A stretch of DNA of 64,000 nt from Dacryopinax spathularia (Eukaryota > Basidiomycota > Dacrymycetes > Dacrymycetales > Dacrymycetaceae). The notes below the pieces were generated by a model. That model saw only the letters and a list, made by a program, of their open reading frames with translations, did not search any database and was not told the DNA's origin. Positions 1-10,955 of the stretch are shown here, in pieces. Both the position numbers and the translations under genes were made by a program. The stretch covers positions 248,001-312,000 of the forward strand of contig JBBPFI010000010.1 of NCBI GenBank assembly GCA_037974965.1. The letters run 5' to 3'. Each line of letters starts with the position of its first letter. Position 1 is the stretch's first letter.

Positions 1-114
1 TTAGCGCAAGTCAGCAGAAAGCCGGACGACGGCGGTCGGATCTTGAAGGCTGTCGTACGTCCGTACGCTGCCGAGGCTGCAGACGTACCATTGCGATACG
101 GCTGGTACACGTGA
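1..114 (+). pseudogene. Truncated 3' fragment of a GH5_12 glycosidase (copy A)
   Basis: Frame 1 encodes about 37 residues containing DDGGRILKAVVRPYAAEAA, the kind of segment found downstream of the catalytic barrel in fungal GH5 subfamily 12 glucosylceramidases and steryl-glucosidases, and then stops at 112-114. In the family the C-terminal beta-domain continues well past this point, so the fragment looks truncated. It is clearly related to 2505-2640 inside the neighbouring pseudogene: the first 37 aligned bases differ at about seven places, six of them transitions. An N-terminal segment of the second copy begins only some 70 bases later. Whether the upstream part of copy A is a working gene lies outside the window. 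Confidence 0.55.
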
Positions 115-179
115 ACGAGTACCTTCGATCTCGTATACACATCCTCCTCCTCTACCGCAACTCCGTCGACCTCGAATAT

Positions 180-2824
180 TGAACCACGACCCGGAGCATT
201 GGCTGAAGGGAGAACATTGGCACGAGGTGAGCTTCGCAGGCCGTTCTGTTCCACTCGAGGAGGCTGACGAATATCTTGCGCGCTTGAGGAGGTGGGGTTG
301 ACGTTTGGTGTGCCGTCCTTTCTTCCTCGTGACCGTTGGGTAGACGACTGATTGCCCTATTTTCCAGTGAGGTTCAACGTCATTTGGAAGCGATCGAGCA
401 TGCTGGCCCGTACGTCCTCCCCCTACTGTCTTCCCTGATACTAACCTACTTGTCCTAGGCGCCAGTACAACGAGTCTTACCTCACCTGCCTCACGCCCTC
501 CTGTCCAAGTTCCCCGCCTACGGCCTGGCTGCCTTCATATCAATGTATCAAGAGGTCTGCTCCCATTTCTCCGGCGGCTCCGAAGTACCTGCATGGACGC
601 TGACAGCCATCGCCCTCGACCTCGAACGACTCGAAGAGACTGGTGCGGCCTATCTTGAAGGAGTAATGTACCCTGGGCGAAAGGAGGTGGATGCAGGGAC
701 TGGTCGAGGGGTTATCAGAAGGTTGCTGCTGCTACTATGGCGTGCGTCTTTTTTTTCATTCAACATATGCGCATATATGCGACATTTCGTCAATTGTATG
801 TACACATATTCCCCAGATCGTCAATTTCTTGCGCATAAATGCAGCGTCCATGCGTGTCGTAACATGCTGACCATGCGATAGGACGCTGTTCAGGGTTGGC
901 GACACGTTTGCCCCTTCAGCGAAGATCCAGCGGGAGGAAGTACGGGTTCAGCAGTTCCTGCAGGAGGCCTTTCTGGGAGCGTCGGACGCGCTCGTTACTC
1001 GCCTCGGACATCTGCCAGCCGTCATTGTGTTCCAGGTGCGGTCCTCTTCGTTCGCCGCGCTCCCAAAATGATGGAAGGCTGACCGTCTGTGTCGTAGATG
1101 ATGAACGAGCCCCAGGCCGGGTACATCTCCCTGCCCCACCTGCACAGCTGGGCCTGCACGACCGATCTACACCTCCACTCCTTCCCGACCCCACTCTAAT
1201 CAATGGCGCTCGGCACCCGCCACCCGCAAAGCGTAGCGTACTCCACTCACTCGTTTCGCTTCGCAACGCGGCACATCGGCTACCGATTATCGAACGAGAA
1301 AGGCATCAAATGCTGGAAAGAGGAGGGTCCGACAGCGAAAGGTGCGCGTGGGAGCTGCATGGCACTTCTCCAAGCATCCGAAGACGGCTCAGCCGGTTCG
1401 CGGTCGATTCTCTCCTAGGATGCAGTTGCGCTGACTTAAATTAGGTCGACTGGTATAAAGACTTCTATTTTCGGTATGCGAAGCAATAGGCGGACGTGGT
1501 GCAGGCGATCGCCGGGAAGGAGAAGATGGTATTCCTAGAGCCGATACTCGATCAGGTGCATATTCGCTTCTTTCCTTTCTTTGCCAGGCCCTTGTCTGTC
1601 TGTGACTACCTCACTGACTCTCCTATCATCTGCATCGTCTTGAATGAGCTTTGCTGACCGAACTCTAGTTCTGCTCGCTATGCCCAGAAGAATACCCACC
1701 ACACAACTTCCTATATGCGCCTCATCGGTACGACTTGGATGCGCTGTTCAAGAAGCAATCTTGCAACATTACTGTTAACATGCAGGGGTTATCGAGGGTG
1801 CGTCTTTTCATTCCTTCCGGTCCTTCTCTCGACTCCTCCCCTCTCCTTTCATCTTTCTTTCCTTCGCCACTCCCCTCTATCGCTGCTCGATTGCCCTTCT
1901 TCCTCATCGATTTTTTTGCGCGAGAGGAACTTACAAATTTCAAGGTTTGTTTGACACTAACTCCGTATGTTTACAAGGAATGTTCAATGTCAAAGCGCTC
2001 TACTTCGGCGAAAGCGGTGCAAGAGCCAACTACGCCCTCCGACTGCAGTCGGAGCAGCGTCGTCGACAGCTTCAAGAACACAGGCGCGCGGCCCGTAGTC
2101 GTTGGCGAGTGCGGCGTACCTATGGATCTCAAGTTTGTCCTTCTCGTCTGTGTATTTGATGCATCCACTGCTGACGGAAGATCAGCGAGGGCGAGGGATT
2201 CCAGACTGGAGACTGGACCTGGAAGGCGAGGATGATGGACGCACTGATCTCTGGGTTGGGATGCTGCACAGGCAGGATTCACGTACGCCATTTCCTTCTT
2301 CACAGCCATTTTCCGATCGCTGGGCGCTTCTCCGCCGTATCTTCCGCATGATATCTGACTGCATGTTCACTCAATGTCAGGTTTGGAACTACAGCACACA
2401 CAACGACGATACGCCCGCCGACTACTGGAACGGCGAGCACTTTTCCTTCTACAGCCTATCGTCGCCGTCTCAACAATCTCTCCTCCGACGACGAACTCGC
2501 ACAGGTCGGCAGGAAGCTGGACGACGGCGGGCGAACTCCGGAAGTCTGTCGCGCGACCATAGCCGGCCAAGGTCACGGGCGTACCATTATGATAGGGCTA
2601 GTACACGCGAACGTTCCACCTTTCAAGCTGACTCCGATGCCGACACGAAAGAGAAGGCAGGGCCGGGCGGGCAGTGGACGGTAACAGTGAGGCTGAGTCC
2701 CCAACTAGAGCCGTTGGCCCAGGAGGGTGACTGCATATTGCTTTGGGCGTTGTTCGACATGGTGTTGCGTATGGGAGTTTGGTTTGTTATTTCGGTAGAT
2801 GGGGACAATAACCTTGTTACGTGA
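180..2824 (+). pseudogene. Decayed GH5_12 beta-glucosidase (EGCrP/steryl-glucosidase type), copy B
   Basis: Pieces of one GH5 subfamily 12 protein lie in order: an N-terminal strand (VSFAGRSVPLEEADEYLARL, 213-290), LEAIEHAG (about 385-415), SKFPAYGL to FSGGSEVPAWTL (505-660), the acid/base region MMNEPQAGYISLPHLHSW (1098-1152), CAWELHG (1340), VDWYKDFYF (1445), FLEPI (1531), LYAPHRYDLDALFKK (1708), the nucleophile region VVVGECGVPMDLK (2096-2130) and VWNYSTHNDDTPADYWNGEH (2381-2440). Both catalytic glutamates are still readable. The gene is broken: frame changes near 495, 670 and 1330, an in-frame TAG after YAKQ at about 1488, and a frame-scrambled C-terminus after 2450. Several introns remain recognisable. 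The intact family cleaves glucose from glucosylceramide or sterol glucosides. A heavily misread live gene is possible but unlikely given several independent breaks. Confidence 0.72.
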
Positions 2825-3129
2825 TGGCTTTGGAGATGCCGTAATAGACCTCGAGCACCGTCGACCTCAGCGGCGACGTTCTCGTTTGCTTAGAGAATAC
2901 TTGGTAAGTGCAGCGCGATGGTCGGCACGTCAGCGTCTTACGGGCTATGCATGAGCTCTATTATCTGGTCGGCCATAGGACAAGAACGCAGCGGGTATTA
3001 TATATAGATCACCTCTCCACCCCGTCCTCCGTGGACGCGCCGTCGAGCCCTGCAATCCTCGTAGCGACCTCCTAATTCCCTTTTCATGAAAACGACCTGA
3101 ACGCGCCCTACCTCTTCCACTCATTGACC
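2825..3129. other. Intergenic, no gene seen
   Basis: About 300 bases between the GH5 remnant and the 3' end of the DUF5745-like gene. It holds a TATTATATATAG motif near 2996 and no reading frame with family resemblance. Confidence 0.5.
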
Positions 3130-4921
3130 TCATATAACAAGTCTAGTCCCAATCCCCTTGCCCGTAACCTCAACTCCGCCAACTCTCGGAGTAGATCCGC
3201 CTTTTGTCGGAGGAGTTCGTAGTGCCTCTGCGCAGACCTGGCGGACTGGACTGAGCTGGGTCGGGAATGCTGAACCTCATTGGGAGAAGGCTCTGCAGGA
3301 GAGACGGGCGAGAGGGCAGATGAAGAGTCGTTCCGATGAATAGTCTACAGAGTCAGTACTGTAGAGTGAGAACGGTAGGCATGGGCAAGAAACCAATAAG
3401 AACGCACGGGATGAGACTTCTCCCACTCAGAGAGGTCGTCAACCACACTCAGATAGCCCTCGGCTCCCGCTTGCTGACCTACATCTCGCGTGTAGCCCTC
3501 ATAGTGCTCTCCTCCTTGGCCAACGCCATCTCCAAGAGAACTCTCATCCTCCCTCCAGCGCACCTTCCTCACCCGCTCTACTCCCACCTCCCCATCCTCC
3601 CCATCCTCCACACAACCCGCTTCAGCAGAAAGCTCCGCCAATCTCTCTCTACTCCTCCTGGGATATATAGCCGTCAGCGGAACACCGGGGCTCGCACTCC
3701 TCCGCCCTTGTCGAGACAGAGCTCGCACCTGCTCAAACGTCGCGCTTGGAGTCGCGCTCCTACTTCGGATTGGCGTTGGGCTGGGAGGTTGATAGGATGC
3801 GAATGTCTGGGATGCTGAGGCTGAGGCTGTTAGGGATGCTTGGGATGCTTGGGATGTTTGGGAGTTGTGCGTGTGGGCGTCGGACTGGGCGGTCGTGTGA
3901 GAGCTGGCTGTCACTTGCGAGTGGTGTGTGGGAGGTGAGGCGGTCGATACGGAGCTGGTTGGCGATGATGGAATGTATGCTGAGGTAGCGGAGGTCGTAC
4001 GCCCATGGCCGAAGGGACGGTCCCAGCGGTTGGCGGTACTAGATGCAGCTGGTGCAGAAAGAGGTGCTGGCCTCGGCGTGCGAGAAACGGCTTGCGCAGG
4101 TGCGGGTGCGGGTGCGGGATGAGTCGTCCCAACCGAGCTCAGCGAGCTGGTCGATGGCAAAGAAGCGCGGCTTGACGTCCTGATCGTCCCCTCGCCTGTT
4201 CCCGTACTGGTCCCACCAGTCGTACTCAAAGACGTCCTCGAGCTCAAAGAAGGTAACGAAGCCCTGGACGAACTCCTCGCCGTAGTCGGGAACGAGGAAT
4301 AGGACTCCGTCGCCGAGCTTGGCCTTCGGGTCGCAGACGACGACGAGGGGCGGGGTTGAGCTTTCTTCGGCGTGGAGTGATATCGTTCGGGTCTTAGGAA
4401 CCCAAGTCTCCGAGCAGCAGTTAGGACGAGCCGTCCGAGCGCATATAGCTGCTCATCGTCGGCTGAGCCGCTGGCGAGAGAGGGGATGTCGAGCCCTTCT
4501 GCTATGGGGGAGGAGGAAGATGGGAGGACGGAGGACAGTGCGCGGAGGGAAGTGGAGATGGCGGTTTGCTTCCATGTTTGCGTCAAGGGGCGAGGGTGAG
4601 GTTGCGGGAGGAGAGGGGTGTGAAGGAGTGAGGAGGTGATGGCGAGAAGGAGAGAGGGGGTCAGGTCTGTGGAGTCAACGAATCAGTACGGTCAAGAGCA
4701 TAGTGAGACCCAGACTCAGACCCATATCTGGTCGGAGGAGAACGTGGAGGGCGAGAAGGGAGTGACGTACCGCTGATATCAGTCAGCCCATCCGGAATAG
4801 GGATATGTAATTCCCCCAGCAGCCGGTTGAGCATAGCGAGGGTCTCGAGATCGCTGTCCTCATCCTCATCTCCGAATATGAGGTTTGGGGATCGCCGAGT
4901 ACTAGGGGGGAGGAGCGTCAT
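3130..4921 (-). CDS. DUF5745 / CEP95-like protein with C-terminal coiled coil
   Basis: Three exons: 4921-4771, 4666 to about 3410, then a last exon ending with TGA at 3130-3132. Exon 1 gives an acidic start and LAMLNRLLGELHIPIPDGLTD. Splicing with a GTACGT donor continues into DLTPSLLLAITSSLL, and later EQLYALGRLVLTAARRLGFL. These pieces resemble the calponin-homology-like DUF5745 domain of CEP95 and many uncharacterised fungal proteins; this is from memory of the family. The middle is a long Ser/Thr/Pro-rich low-complexity stretch. The last exon encodes RSAQRHYELLRQKADLLREL, a probable short coiled coil. The role is unknown; centrosomal or cytoskeletal function would be inference from CEP95. 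The first ATG in frame is 4921; the open frame continues upstream without an ATG. Confidence 0.65.
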
Positions 4922-5482
4922 CCTCTCTTTCTCGAGATGGGGGGATGACGGGGTGGTGATGTTGAGAGGGGGAGGATGACGTGGGGTGGGGGAGATCGGA
5001 GAAAAGACGGATGGGATATGAGAAGTTGGGCTGTGGGCTGTTCTTAGCACGAGGAGACGTCTTTGTCGCAGGAACGGAGAGCTATCGATCGAGGCAGATG
5101 TGACCAATGCGATAGCCCAGAGCTTTGTTCGCACGAGAATCCCAGTCTCTAAGACAGCACAGGCCACTCAGTGGACCTGGCGAGCCTAGACCAAAAGTAC
5201 GAGTTAAGACAAACCGTCCCAGATGGAAAGATGGGTGCAAGTTGTCGCAGGATGTTGGACTGAAAGGGACGACCTTCTTTGATGGACCCGCGTTCCCATC
5301 GCGTCAGGAATGTTGAGACCCTTACAACGCGAGCATGTGAAACCCACCCTCTGGCTGATCGGGGTTATCGGCTCCGAGCCGTCCCCATCTCCCGGCGATA
5401 TTGCGCCTTCCGACCACCGATAACTCGACCCACTAATACTAATACGGTGACTCCTTGCCTAACATCGACCACTGCATAGCGC
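4922..5482. promoter_or_regulatory. Divergent intergenic region between DUF5745-like and nitrilase genes
   Basis: 560 bases separate the two start codons, so it should hold both promoters. I see no clear TATA box and no additional gene. Confidence 0.4.
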
Positions 5483-6903
5483 ATGTACAGAATGACGAAG
5501 ACGCTCGTCGCACTCGCCCAAATCACATCACTCCCCACTCCCGCAGACTCACTGCCCGCCATCCTCCCCCTCGTCGCCCGGGCAGCAGAACGAAAAGCGC
5601 GCATCCTCTTCCTACCCGAAGCGTCCGACTACCTCTCCCCCACTCCCCAACTCGCAGCTCGTACACATGCTCGGCCTCTCACACGCGGTCAGAATCCATT
5701 CCTGGACGCCTTAAGGCAAGCAGCGAAAGAGAACAAGATCTGGGTCAACGTCGGGATTCATGAGAAATGCGAGACCGACCCCGAGCGATGCTGGAATACG
5801 AGTGTCCTCCTTGATGAGCAAGGGGAAGTGAGGGAGGTGTACAGAAAGGTGCATCTGTTTGATGTGGATCTGAGGGATCGGGGTGGGGGGAGGATACTGG
5901 AGAGCAGTACGACCGTTGCGGGGGAGGAGATTGTCGATCCTGTACCTACTCCTGCGGGTCTCTTGGGGGTGAGCCTGAGCCTTCTATCTCTCGTGCCGAA
6001 TGGGAGCTGACTATATGTGTGCAGCTACAAATATGCTACGACCTCCGGTACGTTCCTCGCCTTCTCCCCCCTCCACTATATTGCCTGCCCCTCGTCTCTG
6101 CCCGCGTACCCCAGCTAACCCACACTTCGCAGCTTCCCCACCCCGCCCACGCTGCTCTACCCCCAACCCCACATACTCACCTACCCAAGCGCGTTCGCCC
6201 TCCCCACCGGACCCGCCCACTGGTCCCTCCTCCTCCGAGCGAGGGCAGTAGAACAACAATGTTATGTCCTCGCAGCGGCGCAGGTGTACGTCCCCCCTTT
6301 TCATCACTGCCTCTCCACTGGGGCACGACACGTCGAGGGATGCTGATTGATTGGCACAGAGGCGAGCATTTTAAGGGCCGGGCTAGTTGGGGCCAGACGA
6401 TCGCCGTTTCACCATGGGGCGAAGTGATCGGGTACGTCGTTTCCCTCCTATCCTTGTCCTTTCATCCCTTATCCCGCCTGGCATTTTGCGTCCTCCCCAA
6501 CCCCTCGCTGCATCAATCCTCCTCTTCCTCGATATCGGGCCGGTGCGCTCCTTCCGCCTGCTCGGCGTTCTTATGACACACTTTATCACTGCCCGCCCCG
6601 CCCGTAACGCACACTCAAGCTTACCCTGCATTGTCTAGCGAACTCCCCTCCCACTCCCCCTCCAACCCCACACCCCCGCCCGACCTCCTAATAATAGAGA
6701 TCGACACCGATCTCGTCGACAAAGTGCGCCGAGAAATACCGCTCGAAGCCAGTCGGAGGCGGGCGGAGGGGGCTTATGAGCGGGCTAGGGTTAGGAGGCT
6801 TGAGAAGGTTGGGAAGGAGGAGGAGGTGGAGGGGAAGAAGGGTGATGGGGAGGTGAATGGAGATGCAAAGGGGGGAAAGGAGGGGGAGGTGGGTAGTATC
6901 TGA
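5483..6903 (+). CDS. Nitrilase-superfamily amidase, deaminated-glutathione amidase type
   Basis: Five exons (5483-5968, 6025-6047, 6133-6285, 6360-6431, 6639-6903) join into 332 codons. The catalytic triad of the carbon-nitrogen hydrolase family is visible: Glu in LFLPEASDY, Lys in [10 protein letters not shown] and Cys in [10 protein letters not shown]. The segment [20 protein letters not shown] followed by VLAAAQVGEH is the signature region of the mammalian NIT1 / yeast Nit2 branch, which hydrolyses deaminated glutathione as a metabolite-repair enzyme. The C-terminal tail is charged and Lys/Glu/Gly-rich, longer than usual. The donor of exon 3 was placed at GTACGT (6286), which keeps the frame, rather than at the GTGTAC two bases earlier. 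Assignment within the nitrilase family (versus omega-amidase) rests on motif memory. Confidence 0.85.
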
Positions 6904-7082
6904 GTTTTTTGGGGGACGGATGATTGCGAAAGTGCGTGATGGATGGGAGGGGATCGTTGTACATTAAGATTTGGTGTACACCAACATGATAGATATGAGA
7001 GATCTCTAGTGGAATAGATTACTGATACACTATCCCGCATAGCCTACAAGCGCGGCCTCGCCGTCCATGCCAGGGCAGAACA

Positions 7083-8618
7083 TCAGCTCGAATGCGGTGG
7101 TGGTAGGACAAACCGATCATCCTCCGGCCTTCTCGCAAAACTCGGTCTCCTCCCCTCCTCCATATCCCCCTTCCTCTCCCCTCCTCTTCTCCGTGGCTCA
7201 TGGAGCGTCTCGTCCCCCTCCTCCTCTTGCTCGTCTTCTTCGAATACGTCCAGCTGCTTCTCCTTCCCTGATTCTGGAGATGCCGAGGTTTCGGCTGCGG
7301 CAGGGAAGCTGGTGACCAGGGTACTCTCTGCGCTGCCCGTGTCCTTTTCCGTTGAGAGCTTCGGGGAAGGTTTGCGCGAGAGCGGATCCGTTAGCCCTAG
7401 CCCTGCCTCTGCCTCCAAATCGTCCTCCTTCTGCGGTGAGGCCGTCCCGCTCGCTCTGGGCGTCCCCCTCGTCGGATGAGCCGACTCTGCCCGCGTCGCA
7501 CGCCCGCTCTGCCCCCCCGCCCCCGCTCCCGCGCCGCCCGCCTTCCTCCTCCACCCCCACGCCCCCAACACATCCCTCTGACTCGCAAAAATACAAAACA
7601 CAGCCAACGGGATCGTACTAATCACCATATCCGGCACGAGGCTCGTATAGTCCCAGAAGGAGACGACGCCCGCGATGATCGCGAAGAGGACGTAGGCGCC
7701 AAAGACGAGGAGACGGATGCAGAGCTGCAGGTCTAGGAAGTGGGAGCGCCTGGAATGGCGGAGCGGGGAACGCCAGACTTTGAGGATTATGGTGAGGATT
7801 AGGAGGACGGAGAGGATCATGGCTATTATTATCATGCCGGAGCTGGAGTCGGTGCTGTGTGTGCGTTAGCCTCGCTGTGTCTGTTCGCGTGGGAGAGGAA
7901 CTCACATCCCGTCAGAGTCGACGATGCAGTAGAACTTGTTCCTCACTACCAGATCACGATGTGTCCAGCCCATCTACGCGACCTGTCAGCGATACTCCCA
8001 TTGGTGGGAAGGGTAAGTGGACGCACCCCGAGCGTAGCGAACAGAAACGAAACACCTGCAACCCAAGGCAAGGCAACCAACCCCAACGTGATCCACCGCT
8101 CGTGATCGCCCATCTTGATAGGATGTACGACCAGCAAGAAGATCTGCATGACCATGCTGAATGCTGCTAAGCCCCCTCTGCACCACTTGTCAGCCTTGGC
8201 ACGGGACGAGGGGTAGGGGAGGTGGAGGAGGGGGAGAGACGTACATCGGTGCTGCTCCGAGCGAGAACGCAGCTGAGGTGAGGCATACTGGGAAGGAAGG
8301 CTCTGGGTTGTTGACTTGCCCCGCAAAAAGCCTATGCATCCACGGTCGGTCAGCTGCCACTTCGAAGGAGGGCGGAAGGTGGACGCACAGAAAGCTCATC
8401 ATCAACGGCAACGCGATCCATGCCACACACAAATTCAACAGCGTCGCCGTCCGATGTAACGGTCTCACGAGCGCGAGCGTGATAACCAGTACGACCAGCA
8501 ATGCCGCCCCCACAAGATGAAAGGAGTAATACAATGGGCGGACGAATGCCGGTAGAGGTCGGGGGGCGTCAGCTTGCCGGGCGAAGAGGGCGAGCGCGTG
8601 GAGTTGCTCGAGGTGCAT
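7083..8618 (-). CDS. Seven-transmembrane receptor-like protein
   Basis: Five exons splice into a protein with successive hydrophobic helices: LVGAALLVVLVITLALV, LLNLCVAWIALPLMM, a helix around FSMVMQIFLLVV, LGLVALPWVAGVSFLFA, MIIIAMILSVLLILTII, LLVFGAYVLFAIIAGVV and MVISTIPLAVFCIF. A conserved-looking loop (WTHRDLVVRNKFYCIVDSDG with its Cys) precedes helix 5. The roughly 170-residue C-terminal tail is Ser/Glu-rich and hydrophilic. The topology fits an orphan fungal G-protein-coupled receptor-like protein of basidiomycetes; it lacks anything I recognise as pheromone receptor STE3. The first in-frame ATG is 8618; the open frame extends slightly upstream only from a TTG. Ligand and G-protein coupling are unknown. 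Confidence 0.7.
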
Positions 8619-10070
8619 TGGGTTGAGCAAGGTGGGGGGTGCCAAGCGAGTCGAAGGCTTCTTCGCTGACGACAGCGGGAGGGGGAGGGGGATGATGATG
8701 GGGGGTATGAGAGATGCGGGGGATGCCGTTGTTGTGTACGTGATGAGAATGAGGATGTCAGCCTGCGAGCGCTCGAGAGCGGGTCATATCCGCCTTTGAT
8801 CAAACAGCGGCGGTCAGGATAATAATAGACCCAAACAGGGCGCTCGGCTGGGAGTGGATGAGTGGGCAAGTCCGGCGGTGATGGTGCCACAATGGCTTGC
8901 CAGAGCGGGTTCCGTGTCGTCCATCCGCAGAGTGCTGGGCAGAGGCGGCTGCAGGAGCGCCGGCGATGCTCAAGTTTACCGAGTACTACTGTATACGATC
9001 CAAGCTCCTGAGCCAGTCGAGCTTGCTCAGCGCCCCGAACACACTCCTGCGACAACCACCAAGTCAACAATGTGCTCGTTCCGCTGCGGCTCCCTGAAGA
9101 AAGGACGGAAGTGGAGAACAAAGCCGACCATCGGTTGCGCCGCGGTGGTCGATATCTCGCGCCTTCTGCGAGCCAGGGGGGATGATATGATGGTGCGTCA
9201 GAAAGGCACCGGGTTGGGCGTCAGCGCCGCGGGTTTGTTGGCACAGGGTACATTCTGCTGGAGAGACCGTGTCTGAGAGCAGGAGGGAGAAAGAGAGGGA
9301 GAGCATTCCGATCATCAGCAGCAAAGAAGGCTGACACGATCATGCCGCGACTGCTTTGTTGTGTCGGTGTCGCGGGCTCACCCTAGCCGCCCAGCGCGCT
9401 CGTCAGCCAGACCAGGGAACGGAGGAGGGGTGGGCAAGCCATCGCTGACGTGCGTGGACAGGGGAGTGATCGGGTTTTCCCTGCCCTGTGAGCCTGGTGG
9501 AAGGGGGAGGAGAGACAAGGGCAGTGGCGGGTGGCTGGATGAGGGAGGGGGATATGCTCCGTTTGATGGGATATCCGAGGGGTGAGTGAGGTTCGGACGC
9601 GGTCGGGTCGTCGAGTGCGCCTAAGATGATCGCTGAGAGACAGACATTGGGTCACAGGAGAGTGCTTCGGTGGGGAAAGAGAGAGAGAAACGATGATCGA
9701 TTACTAGTTCAGCAGTTTGTGCCGCGAGGGAGTGTGCCGTTGCTTTACGGCAGAACGACGCTAGTCGGGCGTAAGAAGAGCTGTTCGGCTCCGTATCGCC
9801 GCACTTGAAAGTGGTTCTTCTCGGATTAACTTCTTCTCCGAAGTTTACCAGTCATGGTTTTTTTTTCCAGTTCCTGCGGTGCGGTGAATTTTCCAGTACA
9901 TACAGATTTCCGGGCAAATGCTCTGTGGTCTGTGTGGCGGTGCCCAGAAGCGGGAGCGCATTTGCTCCCATGTCATGTGATCACTTATCTCCGATCCCGT
10001 CCCTCTGTCTGATGCATCGTCAACATCCTGACAAGCGAGCTCACTGCCTTTTGTCCCTTGCTCAACACTG

Positions 10071-10299
10071 AGGTAACCGCTCACGGTGCCTCTTTTCTCC
10101 CCATTCTCCCTCCCTCCCTACTCTACTTTAAAGGTGGCCGTTCTCGGCGCCTTCCCCCTTTCCCCTCAAGCAACTTAGGTGGCCGTCCTCGGTGCCTGTT
10201 GCACGTTAACAACAAGCAAGGTGGCCGCTCACAGCACCTCGATAATAAGGTCACCGCACTCGGTACCTTCGACCAAGCAGGCCACCGTTCACGGTACCT
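10071..10299. repeat. Cluster of six 21-bp imperfect dyads (AGGTNNCCG-N4-CGGTNCCT)
   Basis: Units lie at 10071-10091, 10132-10152, 10177-10197, 10219-10239, 10248-10268 and 10279-10299. Each has a left arm close to AGGTGRCCG, a four-base centre (CTCA, TTCT, TCCT, CTCA, CACT, TTCA) and a right arm close to CGGTRCCT, so each can fold on itself with one bulged base. Start-to-start spacing shrinks from 61 to about 30 bases. The arms are conserved while the spacers are not, which differs from simple microsatellite growth. Confidence 0.8.
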
Positions 10300-10439
10300 G
10301 CTTGATGCGCTCATTCCACCAACCGGCTGCCACACATTCCCCTTCCAAAAGGGATGTTCTCGAGTATTGAGGCAAAGGGGGCAATTCGTTTGGGGCCGGG
10401 ACATAATTTTTGAATACGGGCAGGGCCCGAACAGCAAAG

Positions 10440-10565
10440 CTATGCCAAAATTTTCGATTTTTACTGATTTTTATTACTTAGTTTTATTTTGTATGTACTT
10501 ACAGCTGCTATGTACGCTTACAGAGAGTAATAAAACAAAATCGCTTACCTTAAATAAATTTTAAG
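10440..10565. repeat. AT-rich patch with imperfect inverted repeat
   Basis: A sharp AT-rich island in GC-rich surroundings. CGATTTT...TTTTTATTAC (10455-10477) and GTAATAAAACAAAATCG (10527-10543) form an imperfect inverted repeat around a roughly 50-base spacer that itself holds related TGTAC(T/G)CTTAC-like pieces. It could be a small non-autonomous element remnant; no target-site duplication was found. Confidence 0.4.
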
Positions 10566-10580
10566 TCCGAAATAGGGTCC

Positions 10581-10604
10581 GGATCTGGACGCGCATCCAG
10601 ATCC
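10581..10604. repeat. Perfect 9-bp inverted repeat
   Basis: GGATCTGGA at 10581-10589 and TCCAGATCC at 10596-10604 pair perfectly around CGCGCA. A further AGATCC follows directly. It may be a hairpin or a dyad binding site upstream of the promethin-like gene. Confidence 0.7.
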
Positions 10605-10955
10605 AGATCCAGAACAATTGCCCGGATTCCTGCGCGTCCTCGAATTTTCAGCCCTCAATAATAAGTGGTTTTCACACTGTATATTTTTATCCCAGGATAT
10701 CAACAAGGAAGGGGTCGGCCTCTGTCCACCGTCTGTCCACCGATCCCTACTAACAGCGATCGACGAATCTGACATCACCCACCCGTCACCCCTTCAAGAT
10801 TCACATGTCTCTCAGCACCGCCACTGCCCTCACAATATCCCCGCACGTTCCTCCCCTTGTCGCAGTCGCGTCCACCCTTTGCTCGTCCATCGCGACCTAT
10901 TCTATACGTCCATCTATTTCCCCCATAGCCCATTCTCCTCGTTTAGACAAGCACG

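Larger units (their letters stand above)
8619..10955. other. 2.3-kb gene-free stretch
   Basis: Between the 7TM gene (-) and the promethin-like gene (+). Open frames here show no family resemblance or consistent splice structure. The right half contains six 21-bp dyad repeats (10071-10299), an AT-rich patch (about 10440-10565) and a 9-bp perfect inverted repeat (10581-10604), each listed separately. Confidence 0.5.

Noticed and set aside
8619-8645. 7TM start nine codons upstream
   Set aside because: That codon is TTG on the minus strand; the first true ATG is 8618.
8465-9121. 218-codon minus-strand open frame upstream of the 7TM gene
   Set aside because: It overlaps the first 7TM exon in another frame, is low in hydrophobic pattern and shows no family resemblance.
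10071-10299. CRISPR array
   Set aside because: Eukaryotic context, repeat units too degenerate, spacers shorter than the repeats and no Cas genes.
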